Of a stretch of DNA of 64,000 bases, positions 36,171 through 46,442 are shown piece by piece. Made by a program: the position numbers and the translations under genes. The notes beneath the pieces are model-generated. The model ran no database searches, was not told where the DNA came from, and worked only from the letters and a program-made list of their open reading frames with translations. Where the stretch lies: the NCBI RefSeq assembly GCF_039634785.1, contig NZ_JBBIAB010000018.1, positions 34,334 to 98,333 of the forward strand. Direction: 5' to 3'. This stretch comes from Tistrella mobilis (GTDB lineage: Bacteria > Pseudomonadota > Alphaproteobacteria > Tistrellales > Tistrellaceae). Numbering within the stretch: position 1 is the stretch's first letter; the number at the start of each line of letters is the position of its first letter.

Positions 36171-36719
36171 TCATCGCCTGAAGGATATCGCGGTCGACCG
36201 GCCGCGGTCGCGGAGGGTGACGGCGATCGCGGCCGCCGTCACCGCCTTGATCAGGTCGCCGGGCAGGAAGGCCATGCTGCCGGTCAGCACCTGCCAGGGC
36301 GACAGCGTGGTCACCATCGCAGCCCAGGGCACGCCGATCAGATAGACCACGCCGATGCCGCCGGTGATCGTCGCCAGGATGAAGCGCAGCCAGCCGGGGC
36401 GCCCCGCTTCCGCCAGCAGCCCGGTGACGAAGGCCGCCGGGATCCAGCCGATCAGAAAACCGCCGGTCGGCCCGGTCAGAATGCCCATGCCGCCGCGGCC
36501 GCCGGCCAGCAGCGGTGCGCCGGCCATCACCAGCGCCACGAACACCATCTGGGCCAGCGCTGCCCGCCACGAGCCCAGCACCAGGCCCGAGAGCATCACG
36601 CCCAGGGTCTGGGCGGTGATCGGCACGTCGATCAGCGGCACGTCCAGCGGCGGGAACAGGCCCAGCACGGCGGTCAGCGCCGTAAAGAACAGAATGCGGA
36701 ACACGTCGCGGGCGTGCAT
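36171..36719 (-). CDS. bioY: Biotin transporter substrate-specific component BioY
   Basis: Protein of 182 aa with about six membrane segments and the BioY pattern PITAQTLGVMLSGLVLGSWRAALAQMVFVALVMAGAPLLAGGRGGMGILTGPTGGFLIGW. It binds and imports biotin, alone or with an ECF energy module. That fits the two biotin-dependent carboxylases in the window. GGAGG precedes the start. The promoter region contains an inverted repeat (36774-36808). Confidence 0.93.
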   Translation of the reverse strand: MHARDVFRILFFTALTAVLGLFPPLDVPLIDVPITAQTLGVMLSGLVLGSWRAALAQMVFVALVMAGAPLLAGGRGGMGILTGPTGGFLIGWIPAAFVTGLLAEAGRPGWLRFILATITGGIGVVYLIGVPWAAMVTTLSPWQVLTGSMAFLPGDLIKAVTAAAIAVTLRDRGRSTAISFRR

Positions 36720-36773
36720 CGGGTCGATCCTCCTGCCGCCGGTCTCCCCTCTTCAGGACGGGAACGCCGAAGG

Positions 36774-36812
36774 CGCAGACTCCCTTATCGGTTATGTTTC
36801 AGTCTGCGTCAA
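36774..36812 (-). promoter_or_regulatory. Probable bioY promoter overlapped by an inverted repeat
   Basis: On the minus strand TTGACG (36812-36807) and GATAAG (36789-36784) are 17 bp apart, a good sigma-70 layout. CGCAGACT (36774-36781) and AGTCTGCG (36801-36808) form a perfect 8-bp inverted repeat that straddles both hexamers, so a bound repressor would block the promoter. The centre TTATCGGTTA matches the remembered BioR site TTATCTATAA at only seven of ten positions. Confidence 0.5.
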
Positions 36813-36846
36813 TCGCCCATGACGCGGGCCCCTGCGACAGGCCATC

Positions 36847-37323
36847 TCACCCGGCGCGGCGCCGGAAGGGCCAGGCGATCAGCCCGGTGATCGCATCATA
36901 GACCAGCCACGCCACCACCATGCCCAGCAGGCCATAGGTCAGGCTGGCCGGCTCCACCGGCAGGGTCGGCACGTAATCGGCCCAGGTCGCCCGGGCGATC
37001 TCGGGATCGACCCGCCGCAGCAGCTCCAGCGGCCTGAGGAAGGGGTCGGCCGCGGCCACGGCATCGCGCGCGACGGCAAGCTCGTCCACCCGCGCCGCGG
37101 CGGCCGCCTCCAGCGCCGCCCGGGCCGGCTGTGCCACCTGGTCATAGGGGGCCACGCCGATGCGGATCTGATCCAGCAGCCGGCGCGCCTCGTCCAGATG
37201 GCCGCCCAGGCGTTGCAGATAGGCCAGCGCGAAGCCCTGTGCCTGTGCCGCGCCAAGCCCCAGAACCAGGGCGCAGATGCTGCCGGCCAGGCGGTCTATG
37301 CGGCCCAGAAGCCAGCGTCCCAT
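36847..37323 (-). CDS. DUF2937-type membrane protein
   Basis: Protein of 158 aa with an N-terminal hydrophobic segment or signal anchor (about 11-28), then FALAYLQRLGGHLDEARRLLDQIRIG, which resembles the conserved start of DUF2937 proteins. A helical Ala-rich middle and a C-terminal membrane segment (LLGMVVAWLVYDAITGLIAWPF) follow. The function of the family is unknown; the topology suggests two membrane anchors around a periplasmic helical region. It follows acyP on the same strand by 56 bp, a gap filled by an 18-bp tandem repeat. Confidence 0.65.
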   Translation of the reverse strand: MGRWLLGRIDRLAGSICALVLGLGAAQAQGFALAYLQRLGGHLDEARRLLDQIRIGVAPYDQVAQPARAALEAAAAARVDELAVARDAVAAADPFLRPLELLRRVDPEIARATWADYVPTLPVEPASLTYGLLGMVVAWLVYDAITGLIAWPFRRRAG

Positions 37324-37342
37324 GAATGGCGGTGTCCCATTT

Positions 37343-37396
37343 TTCAGACGGTTGGCCCCGTTCAGACGGTTGGCCCTGGTCAGACGGTCGGCTTAC
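37343..37396. repeat. 18-bp tandem repeat, three copies, running into acyP
   Basis: Units start at 37343 (TTCAGACGGTTGGCCCCG), 37361 (TTCAGACGGTTGGCCCTG) and 37379 (GTCAGACGGTCGGCTTAC). The third, degenerate copy contains the acyP stop codon (37380-37382) and its last codons. Being 18 bp, the unit would keep frame if it expanded into the coding sequence. Confidence 0.8.
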
Positions 37397-37745
37397 GGCG
37401 AAAGCCGGGCGCCTCGGGTGCCTCGGCCGGGCTGCTCCGCACGGCCTCGACCCGTGCGGCGGGCGGCCCGTCCTGGGCGCGGCGGATCACGGTCTGCACC
37501 GCGGCGCGCGGCCCGGAAATCAGCGCCTCCACCGATCCGTCCCGGCGGTTGCGCACCCAGCCGTCCAGCCCGTAGCGGCGGGCCTGGCCCTCGAACCACC
37601 AGCGATAGCCCACCCCCTGCACCCGGCCGGTGATGGCCAGCGCCATGGTCACCCGGTCGCCCGCCGCCGGGCCGGCGACAGGTGCCGGCGCATCCCGGGC
37701 CGCGGGGGCGGACCTGTCCTCGTCAGGGGATCGATCGTCGGTCAT
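37380..37745 (-). CDS. acyP: Acylphosphatase with N-terminal extension
   Basis: Protein of 121 aa. The catalytic core from about 32 has GRVQGVGYRWWFE with R48, and DGWVRNRRDGSVEALISG with N66, the two conserved active-site residues. It hydrolyses acyl-phosphates such as acetyl-phosphate or 1,3-bisphosphoglycerate. About 30 extra N-terminal residues are rich in Ala, Pro, Asp and Arg and are not part of the fold. The start at 37745 is the most compact ATG, although its Shine-Dalgarno is weak, so translation may begin nearer the core. The C-terminus runs into a tandem repeat. Confidence 0.85.
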   Translation of the reverse strand: MTDDRSPDEDRSAPAARDAPAPVAGPAAGDRVTMALAITGRVQGVGYRWWFEGQARRYGLDGWVRNRRDGSVEALISGPRAAVQTVIRRAQDGPPAARVEAVRSSPAEAPEAPGFRRKPTV

Positions 37746-37811
37746 GGCGCGTCCGTATGTGCCGTGGGCCGGCCTTAAGCCTAGCCCAGCCGCCGGCTGC
37801 ACGGAAGCGGT

Positions 37812-39251
37812 TCAGGGCAGCAGCCGGCCCGGATTCAGGATGCCGTGCGGGTCCAGCACCGCCTTCAGCATCTGCATGGTCCGGATCTCGGCGGCAGAGC
37901 GATTGCGGTCCAGATAGGCCCGCTTCACCTGGCCGATGCCGTGTTCGGCGGAAATCGAGCCGCGATACTGGCCGACCAGGTCGAACACCGCCTCGTCGAT
38001 CGGCGCCTGCAGGGCGCGGTAGCCCTCGGCCGACATGCCCTGCGGCGCCATCACGTTGACATGGACATTGCCGTCGGCGACATGGCCGAAATAGATCGGC
38101 CGCAGCCCGCGGGCAACCCGGGCCAGCGCCAGATCGCAATCGGCGATGAAATGGCCGATATCGCCCACCGCAAAGGTCAGGTCGTATTTGTGCACCGGCG
38201 CGGTGCGGCCCACCGCCTCGGGCACGCCTTCGCGCAGCAGCCAGAGCGCTTCGGCCTGGGCCTCGCTCTGGGCGATGATCGCATCGGCCACATGCTCGTC
38301 CTCGATCAGCCGGCCGATCACCGTCTCCAGCCGCTCGCGCTCGGCAGCGGCGGCGGCATCGTCGCTGCCCACCTCGATCAGCACCGCATAGGTATGGGTG
38401 TCGGCAAAGGGGCTGCGGGCCCCGTCGAGCGCCGTGGCGACCAGCGTCACCGCATCGGCGCCGATCAGCTCCACGGAATTCAGCCGGCCCGGAAAGGTGC
38501 TGCGCACCGCCCCCAGCACCCGGGTCACGTCCTCGAAACGGTCGACCGCGACCATGGCGACGGCACGCCCGGCTTCGGCCGGGTGCAGCTTCAGGCTGGC
38601 GGCGGTCACCACGCCCAGCGTGCCCTCGGCGCCGATGAAAATCTGCTTCAGGTCATAGCCGGTGTTGTTCTTGCGCAGCGTCGTCAGCCCGTCGAGCACC
38701 GTGCCGTCTGCCAGCACCACCTCCAGCCCCAGAACCTGGTCGCGGATATGGCCGTAGCGCAGCACTTTCAGCCCGCCGGCATTGGTCGAGATGTTGCCGC
38801 CGATCCGGCAGGATCCCTTGGATCCCAGATCCAGCGCCAGCATCAGCCCCGCCTCGCGCGCCGCCGCCTGGGCGGTCTCCAGCACCACGCCTGCATCCAT
38901 GGTGATGCTGGCACCCACGGTGTCGACCTCGCGGATGCGGGTCATCCGCTCGACGCTCAGCACGAAGGCGCCGGCGGCATCGGGCACCGAGCCGCCGACC
39001 AGGCCGGTATTGCCCGCCTGGGGCACCACCGCCAGGCGATGGGTGTTCAGATAGGACAGCAGCCGCGAGACGGCGGCCGTGTCGCGCGGGCGCAGCACCG
39101 CGAAGGCCCGCCCCTGGAACTTGCCCATCCAGTCGCGCTCATAGGCCGCCATCTGCGCCGGATCCGTGATCAGACCGGCCGTATCGACCAGGCTGCCGAG
39201 CTGTTCGACATGGCGTTCCAGATCGGCGACGGACGGCGGACGACGGGTCAT
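37812..39251 (-). CDS. FAD-linked D-2-hydroxyglutarate dehydrogenase-like oxidoreductase
   Basis: Protein of 479 aa of the GlcD/D2HGDH (VAO) family. The FAD-binding region has VVPQAGNTGLVGGSVPD, GSKGSCRIGGNISTNAGGL and LRKNNTGYDLKQIFIGAEGTLG. The C-terminal half has FGHVADGNVHVNVMAP, with the metal-binding His residues, and SAEHGIGQVKR. The motifs are closer to D-2-hydroxyglutarate dehydrogenase than to D-lactate dehydrogenase. It would oxidise a D-2-hydroxy acid to the 2-oxo acid and pass electrons to an acceptor such as ETF. It heads a short minus-strand series with acyP and the DUF2937-type gene. Confidence 0.85.
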   Translation of the reverse strand: MTRRPPSVADLERHVEQLGSLVDTAGLITDPAQMAAYERDWMGKFQGRAFAVLRPRDTAAVSRLLSYLNTHRLAVVPQAGNTGLVGGSVPDAAGAFVLSVERMTRIREVDTVGASITMDAGVVLETAQAAAREAGLMLALDLGSKGSCRIGGNISTNAGGLKVLRYGHIRDQVLGLEVVLADGTVLDGLTTLRKNNTGYDLKQIFIGAEGTLGVVTAASLKLHPAEAGRAVAMVAVDRFEDVTRVLGAVRSTFPGRLNSVELIGADAVTLVATALDGARSPFADTHTYAVLIEVGSDDAAAAAERERLETVIGRLIEDEHVADAIIAQSEAQAEALWLLREGVPEAVGRTAPVHKYDLTFAVGDIGHFIADCDLALARVARGLRPIYFGHVADGNVHVNVMAPQGMSAEGYRALQAPIDEAVFDLVGQYRGSISAEHGIGQVKRAYLDRNRSAAEIRTMQMLKAVLDPHGILNPGRLLP

Positions 39252-39418
39252 GCGGCACTCCGGTCGGACGGGATGGGATCGGATCTGTCGGGGATCTCTC
39301 AGGGCGAGAGTGGGACTGATTCTGTCGCCGGTTCGCGATCACGACAACGGCCATGGGCGGCGGGGCAGCCATGCACGGGCTGCGGTCCGCCCGGCCCCGG
39401 GCAGGTGGACCGCAAAAA

Positions 39419-39454
39419 GAAACCCCGCCGGACACGGGGGCCCGGCGGGGTTTC
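39419..39454 (-). terminator. Rho-independent terminator of the pcc operon
   Basis: GAAACCCCGCCGG pairs perfectly with CCGGCGGGGTTTC (13 bp, 10-base loop). On the minus strand, 28 bp past the pccA stop, it is followed by five T. The plus strand lacks a comparable tract. Confidence 0.92.
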
Positions 39455-39481
39455 CTGACAGATGGCCGGAGCGGCCGGCGA

Positions 39482-41464
<1,983 letters not shown>

Positions 41465-41486
41465 GGGAGCGCGTCTCGACTGGAAA

Positions 41487-41783
41487 TCAGGAAGAGGATG
41501 ACGGCGGTTGCGGCGGTTCGGCCCCGCCTCCCGTCCGCCTCCGGCCCCACGACAGCACGCCGTAGGCCCAGAGGCCGTGGAGGACCACCGCACCTGCCCA
41601 GATCGCGAGTGCGAAGCCGATCCGACCTTCGGGGTCGTCGATCTTCAGCAGCTGCGTCAGCAGGGCGATCAGGCCGTTCGCCGCCGCGAAGCCGAAGCCG
41701 TGGAGATAGAAGCCGGTCAGGCGCCGCGCGCGTCGTGCATGCGCCGCCTTCACCAGATCCGTCTCCTGCTCCGGCCCGCTCAC
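41487..41783 (-). CDS. Small two-helix (2TM-domain) membrane protein in the pcc operon
   Basis: Protein of about 98 aa. LVKAAHARRARRLTGFYLHGFGFAAANGLIALLTQLLKI is followed by a second hydrophobic stretch FALAIWAGAVVLHGLWAYGVLSW, the layout of 2TM-domain proteins. The start is taken as GTG at 41783, 10 bp after the pccB stop, because the longer frame to 41864 lies inside pccB and looks spurious. It is 22 bp before pccA. No function is known. Its place between the two carboxylase subunits implies co-expression. Confidence 0.65.
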   Translation of the reverse strand: MSGPEQETDLVKAAHARRARRLTGFYLHGFGFAAANGLIALLTQLLKIDDPEGRIGFALAIWAGAVVLHGLWAYGVLSWGRRRTGGGAEPPQPPSSSS

Positions 41784-41793
41784 GGCTGCCCGG

Positions 41794-43326
<1,533 letters not shown>

Positions 43327-43488
43327 CTCCGGTCTTCTTCATCCTCGAATGGTAGGGCGCCGTCCGCGGACGGCCCCCCCGGACCGGATGCGGCACGCAA
43401 AGCGCCTTACACGGCGTTTCCTTGTTCGCCTGTGCTGATAGCATGACGAACCCGGCTGCGCCACATCCTTTGCCGTGAACAGGGCTTT

Positions 43489-43570
43489 TGCGGCAAGGCT
43501 TTGGCAAATTCTTGCCGCATATGCGAAAGGTGTGCGACATCGCACGCCTGGTTGCGCAACTTTGCGCAAC
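43489..43570. promoter_or_regulatory. Palindrome cluster upstream of pccB
   Basis: TGCGGCAAG (43489-43497) and CTTGCCGCA (43511-43519) form a perfect 9-bp inverted repeat enclosing TTTGGCAAA (43500-43508). TTGCGCAA occurs twice (43552-43559, 43562-43569), 10 bp apart, one helical turn. GTGCG and CGCAC (43532-43545) lie between. The TTTG-CAAA style recalls the TTTGCAAA pairs bound by PccR, an XRE-type regulator of propionyl-CoA carboxylase in Rhodobacter. The equivalence is inferred. Confidence 0.55.
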
Positions 43571-43601
43571 GGCCATCTGCGGCTGCGGAATTAGACCGGC
43601 C

Positions 43602-44360
43602 CTACCCTGCGTTGAGCGCGTCGCGGATCCGTGCCAGATCATCCAGGTCACGGCGCAGCAGCGCCAGGCGCTCGGCCTGCTCGGCATCCTCGCCCCAGCG
43701 GGTGATCTGGAAATGTTCGTCGGCGAAGGCGGCATCATATGCCGTCGCGGCATCGATTCCCGCCTCGGCCAGCGCCAGGCCGATCACCACCGATCCGGCG
43801 GTGGTCACCGCGCCGTGCAGCACCGCCAGCCGCCAGGGGTCGGCGGCCTCGATCGCGCGCGTCAGCCTTTCCACCGTCGCGGGTGGCTGGTCCACGGCCA
43901 GCAGGCCGGTGGTGGTCACCAGATGGATGTCGTAGCGGGTGCGGGCCCAGTCCACCAGGGGATCCCAGTGCCGGGCCTGAAGGGCCGCCAGTTCCTTCGG
44001 ATTGTCGGCGCGATAGCAGACCAGATCCGTGCCGATATAACCGGCAAGCTCGGCCGCGATCTGCGCCCGGTGCGGCACCACCCGGTCGATCACCACATTG
44101 GCGAGCTTCGTCGCCGGCATGGTCTCGGGCGCGATATGGGTCTCCTGCGCCGCCCATTCATCCGCGATCAGCCGGGCCAGCGCCCGGCCGGGCACGACCA
44201 GCGGCGCCTTGGCCGGGGTGCGCAGGCCGCGGCCGTCGAGCAGCACGGTCCAGCCCGCCCCCGCGGGCGTAGCCGGGTCGGGCGCCGCCCCGTCGCCGGC
44301 CACCGGTGCGACCTCGGCCGCCTTGTAGAAACGCTTGCGGCGCGTGACGGCGTCGTTCAT
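43602..44360 (-). CDS. ATP12-family F1-ATPase assembly chaperone
   Basis: Protein of 252 aa. RRKRFYKAAEVAP at the N-terminus and WTVLLDGRGLRTPAKAPLVVP, LIADEWAAQ, MPATKLANVVIDRV and YIGTDLVCYRAD are ATP12 signatures. By family it helps assembly of the F1 alpha subunit into ATP synthase. It begins with a 4-nt ATGA overlap with the phosphatase-like gene upstream and is the last member of the rarA-crcB-pseudouridine synthase-phosphatase chain. Confidence 0.9.
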   Translation of the reverse strand: MNDAVTRRKRFYKAAEVAPVAGDGAAPDPATPAGAGWTVLLDGRGLRTPAKAPLVVPGRALARLIADEWAAQETHIAPETMPATKLANVVIDRVVPHRAQIAAELAGYIGTDLVCYRADNPKELAALQARHWDPLVDWARTRYDIHLVTTTGLLAVDQPPATVERLTRAIEAADPWRLAVLHGAVTTAGSVVIGLALAEAGIDAATAYDAAFADEHFQITRWGEDAEQAERLALLRRDLDDLARIRDALNAG

Positions 44361-45073
44361 GCCCCGATCCTCCGTTCCGGCGCAAGCGGCGCTCCGATCA
44401 GGGTCGCGATCGCGGCATCCAGCTCGGCCGCCGCCGTCACCACCAGATCGGCCCCCGCATCCAGCAGGTCCTGATGGGCATGGCAGCCCCAGGCCACCCC
44501 GATTGCCCTGGCACCCGCCGCCCGCGCCATTTCCATGTCGTAGCTGGTATCGCCGATCAGCACGCTGCGTGCCGGATCGGCCCCGGTTTCGTCCATCGCA
44601 GCCAGCATCATCGCCGGATGCGGCTTGCTCGGATGGGTGTCGGCGGTCTGTATGGTCACGAACAGCCGCTCGAAGCCGAAGCGGGCCACGGTCCGCTCCA
44701 CGCCGCGGATCGATTTGCCGGTCGCCATGCCCAGCACATAGCCCGCCCCGTCCAGCCGCTTCAGCGCCGCATCAACGCCGTCGAACAGCCGCTCGTCGCC
44801 CATCAGCCCGGCCGCCAGCCGGCGGCGATAGGCATCGCGATAGCCCTGGGCCAGATCATGGCAGGCGACATCGTCCAGATGCGGCAGCAGCCGGCCGATC
44901 GCGATCGGCAGTGACAGGCCGATGATCCGCGCCACCTCGGCCGGTGTCGGGGCCGCGATGCCGGCGGCGAGGAAGCAATCCGCCATGGTGTCGGCGATGT
45001 GTCCGGCGCTGTCGACCAGCGTGCCGTCGCAATCGAACACCACCAGCCCGATACCCTCCGTCCCCGTCGTCAT
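44357..45073 (-). CDS. HAD-superfamily hydrolase (phosphoglycolate phosphatase-like)
   Basis: Protein of 238 aa. Motif I VVFDCDGTLVDS has D14 and D16. Motif II is LGMATGKS, motif III contains KPHPAMM, and motif IV VLIGDTSYDMEMARAAGARAIGV carries the metal-binding Asp residues, with a helical cap between I and II. By family it removes phosphate from a small metabolite, such as 2-phosphoglycolate or FMN. Its start and stop both overlap neighbours by 4 nt. The specificity is not readable from the sequence. Confidence 0.85.
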   Translation of the reverse strand: MTTGTEGIGLVVFDCDGTLVDSAGHIADTMADCFLAAGIAAPTPAEVARIIGLSLPIAIGRLLPHLDDVACHDLAQGYRDAYRRRLAAGLMGDERLFDGVDAALKRLDGAGYVLGMATGKSIRGVERTVARFGFERLFVTIQTADTHPSKPHPAMMLAAMDETGADPARSVLIGDTSYDMEMARAAGARAIGVAWGCHAHQDLLDAGADLVVTAAAELDAAIATLIGAPLAPERRIGA

Positions 45074-46050
45074 GCGTCCATCTCCGGATCGAAGCCCAGC
45101 CGGTCGAAACTCTGCGCCATATGGGGCGGGATCGCGGCAGAGACCGAAATCCGCCGCCCGTCCGGCCCGTCCAGGGTCAGGCGCCGTGCATGCAGATGCA
45201 GGCGCCGCGGCAGCCCCTCTCCGCGCAGGTCCACCGCCTGTCCGCCATATTTCAGATCGCCCACGATCGGCGTGCCGATCGCCGCCAGATGGGCGCGGAT
45301 CTGGTGGGTGCGGCCGGTCAGCGGCTTCAGCGCCACCAGGGCGCAGGGGCCGCCCGCCGCCAGCACCTCGTATTCGGTGACCGCCGTCTGGCCGTCGCCC
45401 TCGTCCACCGCCACCATGCGTTCGCCGCCGCGTTCCACCTGGCGCTTGGCCAGCGGCAGGTCGATCACGCCCCGCGCCGGCCGCGGCACGCCCAGCGTCA
45501 CCGCCCAATAGATCTTGGTGGTGGTGCGCTCGCGGAAGGCCCGGGTCGCCCAGGCGGCGGCGCGGGCCGTGCGCGCCAGTGCCAGCACGCCCGAGGTGTC
45601 GCGGTCCAGCCGGTGCACCAGCCGCGGCCGCTCGTCGTCCGGGTGGCGCTTCAGCGCATCCAGCATGCCGTCCAGATGCCGGTCGGTGCCGCTGCCGCCC
45701 TGTACCGCCAGCCCCGAAGGCTTGTCGATCAGGATCAGGTCGGCGGTTTCCAGCAGCACCCGGCCGCGCAGGAATTCCGCCTCCTCGGCCGTGGTCTGGC
45801 GGGCCCCCGCCCGGCCCTCGGCCTTCGCCTCCAGCATCGGCAGGGCCGGCGGCGGCAGGCGGACCACGGCGCCGGCCGTCAGCCGCTGATCGGCCTTGGC
45901 GCGTTTGCCGTCCACCCGCACCTGGCCGGTGCGGGCCCAGCGCTGGGCCTCGCCGAAACTCAACGCCGGCAGGTGTTTGCGCAGCCAGCGGTCCAGCCGC
46001 TGGCCGTCCTCGTCGGGCCCGACTTCCCTATGCAGCGGATCGGCGCTCAT
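45070..46050 (-). CDS. RluA-family RNA pseudouridine synthase (RluC/D type)
   Basis: Protein of 326 aa. The S4 domain at about 16-60 has GQRLDRWLRKHLPALSFGEAQRWARTGQVRVDGKRAKADQRL. The catalytic domain has HRLDRDTSGVLALAR, with D149 as the catalytic Asp. It isomerises uridines in RNA, probably 23S rRNA. Four-nt overlaps at both ends place it firmly in one transcript with crcB and the HAD gene. RluC and RluD types are not separable by eye. Confidence 0.88.
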   Translation of the reverse strand: MSADPLHREVGPDEDGQRLDRWLRKHLPALSFGEAQRWARTGQVRVDGKRAKADQRLTAGAVVRLPPPALPMLEAKAEGRAGARQTTAEEAEFLRGRVLLETADLILIDKPSGLAVQGGSGTDRHLDGMLDALKRHPDDERPRLVHRLDRDTSGVLALARTARAAAWATRAFRERTTTKIYWAVTLGVPRPARGVIDLPLAKRQVERGGERMVAVDEGDGQTAVTEYEVLAAGGPCALVALKPLTGRTHQIRAHLAAIGTPIVGDLKYGGQAVDLRGEGLPRRLHLHARRLTLDGPDGRRISVSAAIPPHMAQSFDRLGFDPEMDA

Positions 46051-46442
46051 CCGGCGATCATCCTGACGGTGGCAAGCCCGGCCAGCAGGGCAAGCGCGCC
46101 CGCCACCACCGATCCCAGCACGTAAAGCGCCGCGGCCATGGTTTCGCCGCGCTGCCAGAGCGAGACCGCATCCAGCGAGAAGGTCGAAAAGGTCGTGAAC
46201 GCCCCCAGAAATCCGGTCGCGATCAGGGTGCGGGCATGGGGGAACATCGGCAGGCCATGGGCGGCGGCGCCGGCGATCGCGCCCATCAGGAACGAGCCCA
46301 GGATGTTCACGATCACCGTGCCCCAGGGGAAGCCAAGGCCGAAGGCCGCCGCACTCCAGGTGTTGACGCCGTGGCGGGCCAGCGCGCCCGCGGCCCCGCC
46401 GATGGCGATCACCGCCAGCGTCGCCGGTGCGAATGCGGTCAT
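46047..46442 (-). CDS. crcB: Fluoride channel CrcB/Fluc
   Basis: Protein of 131 aa with four membrane segments. GGAAGALARHGVNTW, GTVIVNILGSFLMGA and GFLGAFTTFSTFSLDA are the Fluc signatures, including the Asn and Phe residues of the pore. It lets fluoride leave the cytoplasm. The start at 46442 begins MTAFAPATLAV and overlaps the rarA stop as ATGA. No fluoride riboswitch is possible directly before it, because it overlaps the upstream gene. Confidence 0.92.
   Translation of the reverse strand: MTAFAPATLAVIAIGGAAGALARHGVNTWSAAAFGLGFPWGTVIVNILGSFLMGAIAGAAAHGLPMFPHARTLIATGFLGAFTTFSTFSLDAVSLWQRGETMAAALYVLGSVVAGALALLAGLATVRMIAG

Noticed and set aside
36784..36795. BioR operator before bioY
   Set aside because: TTATCGGTTA matches the remembered consensus at seven of ten positions and lacks its symmetry; kept only as a weak note.
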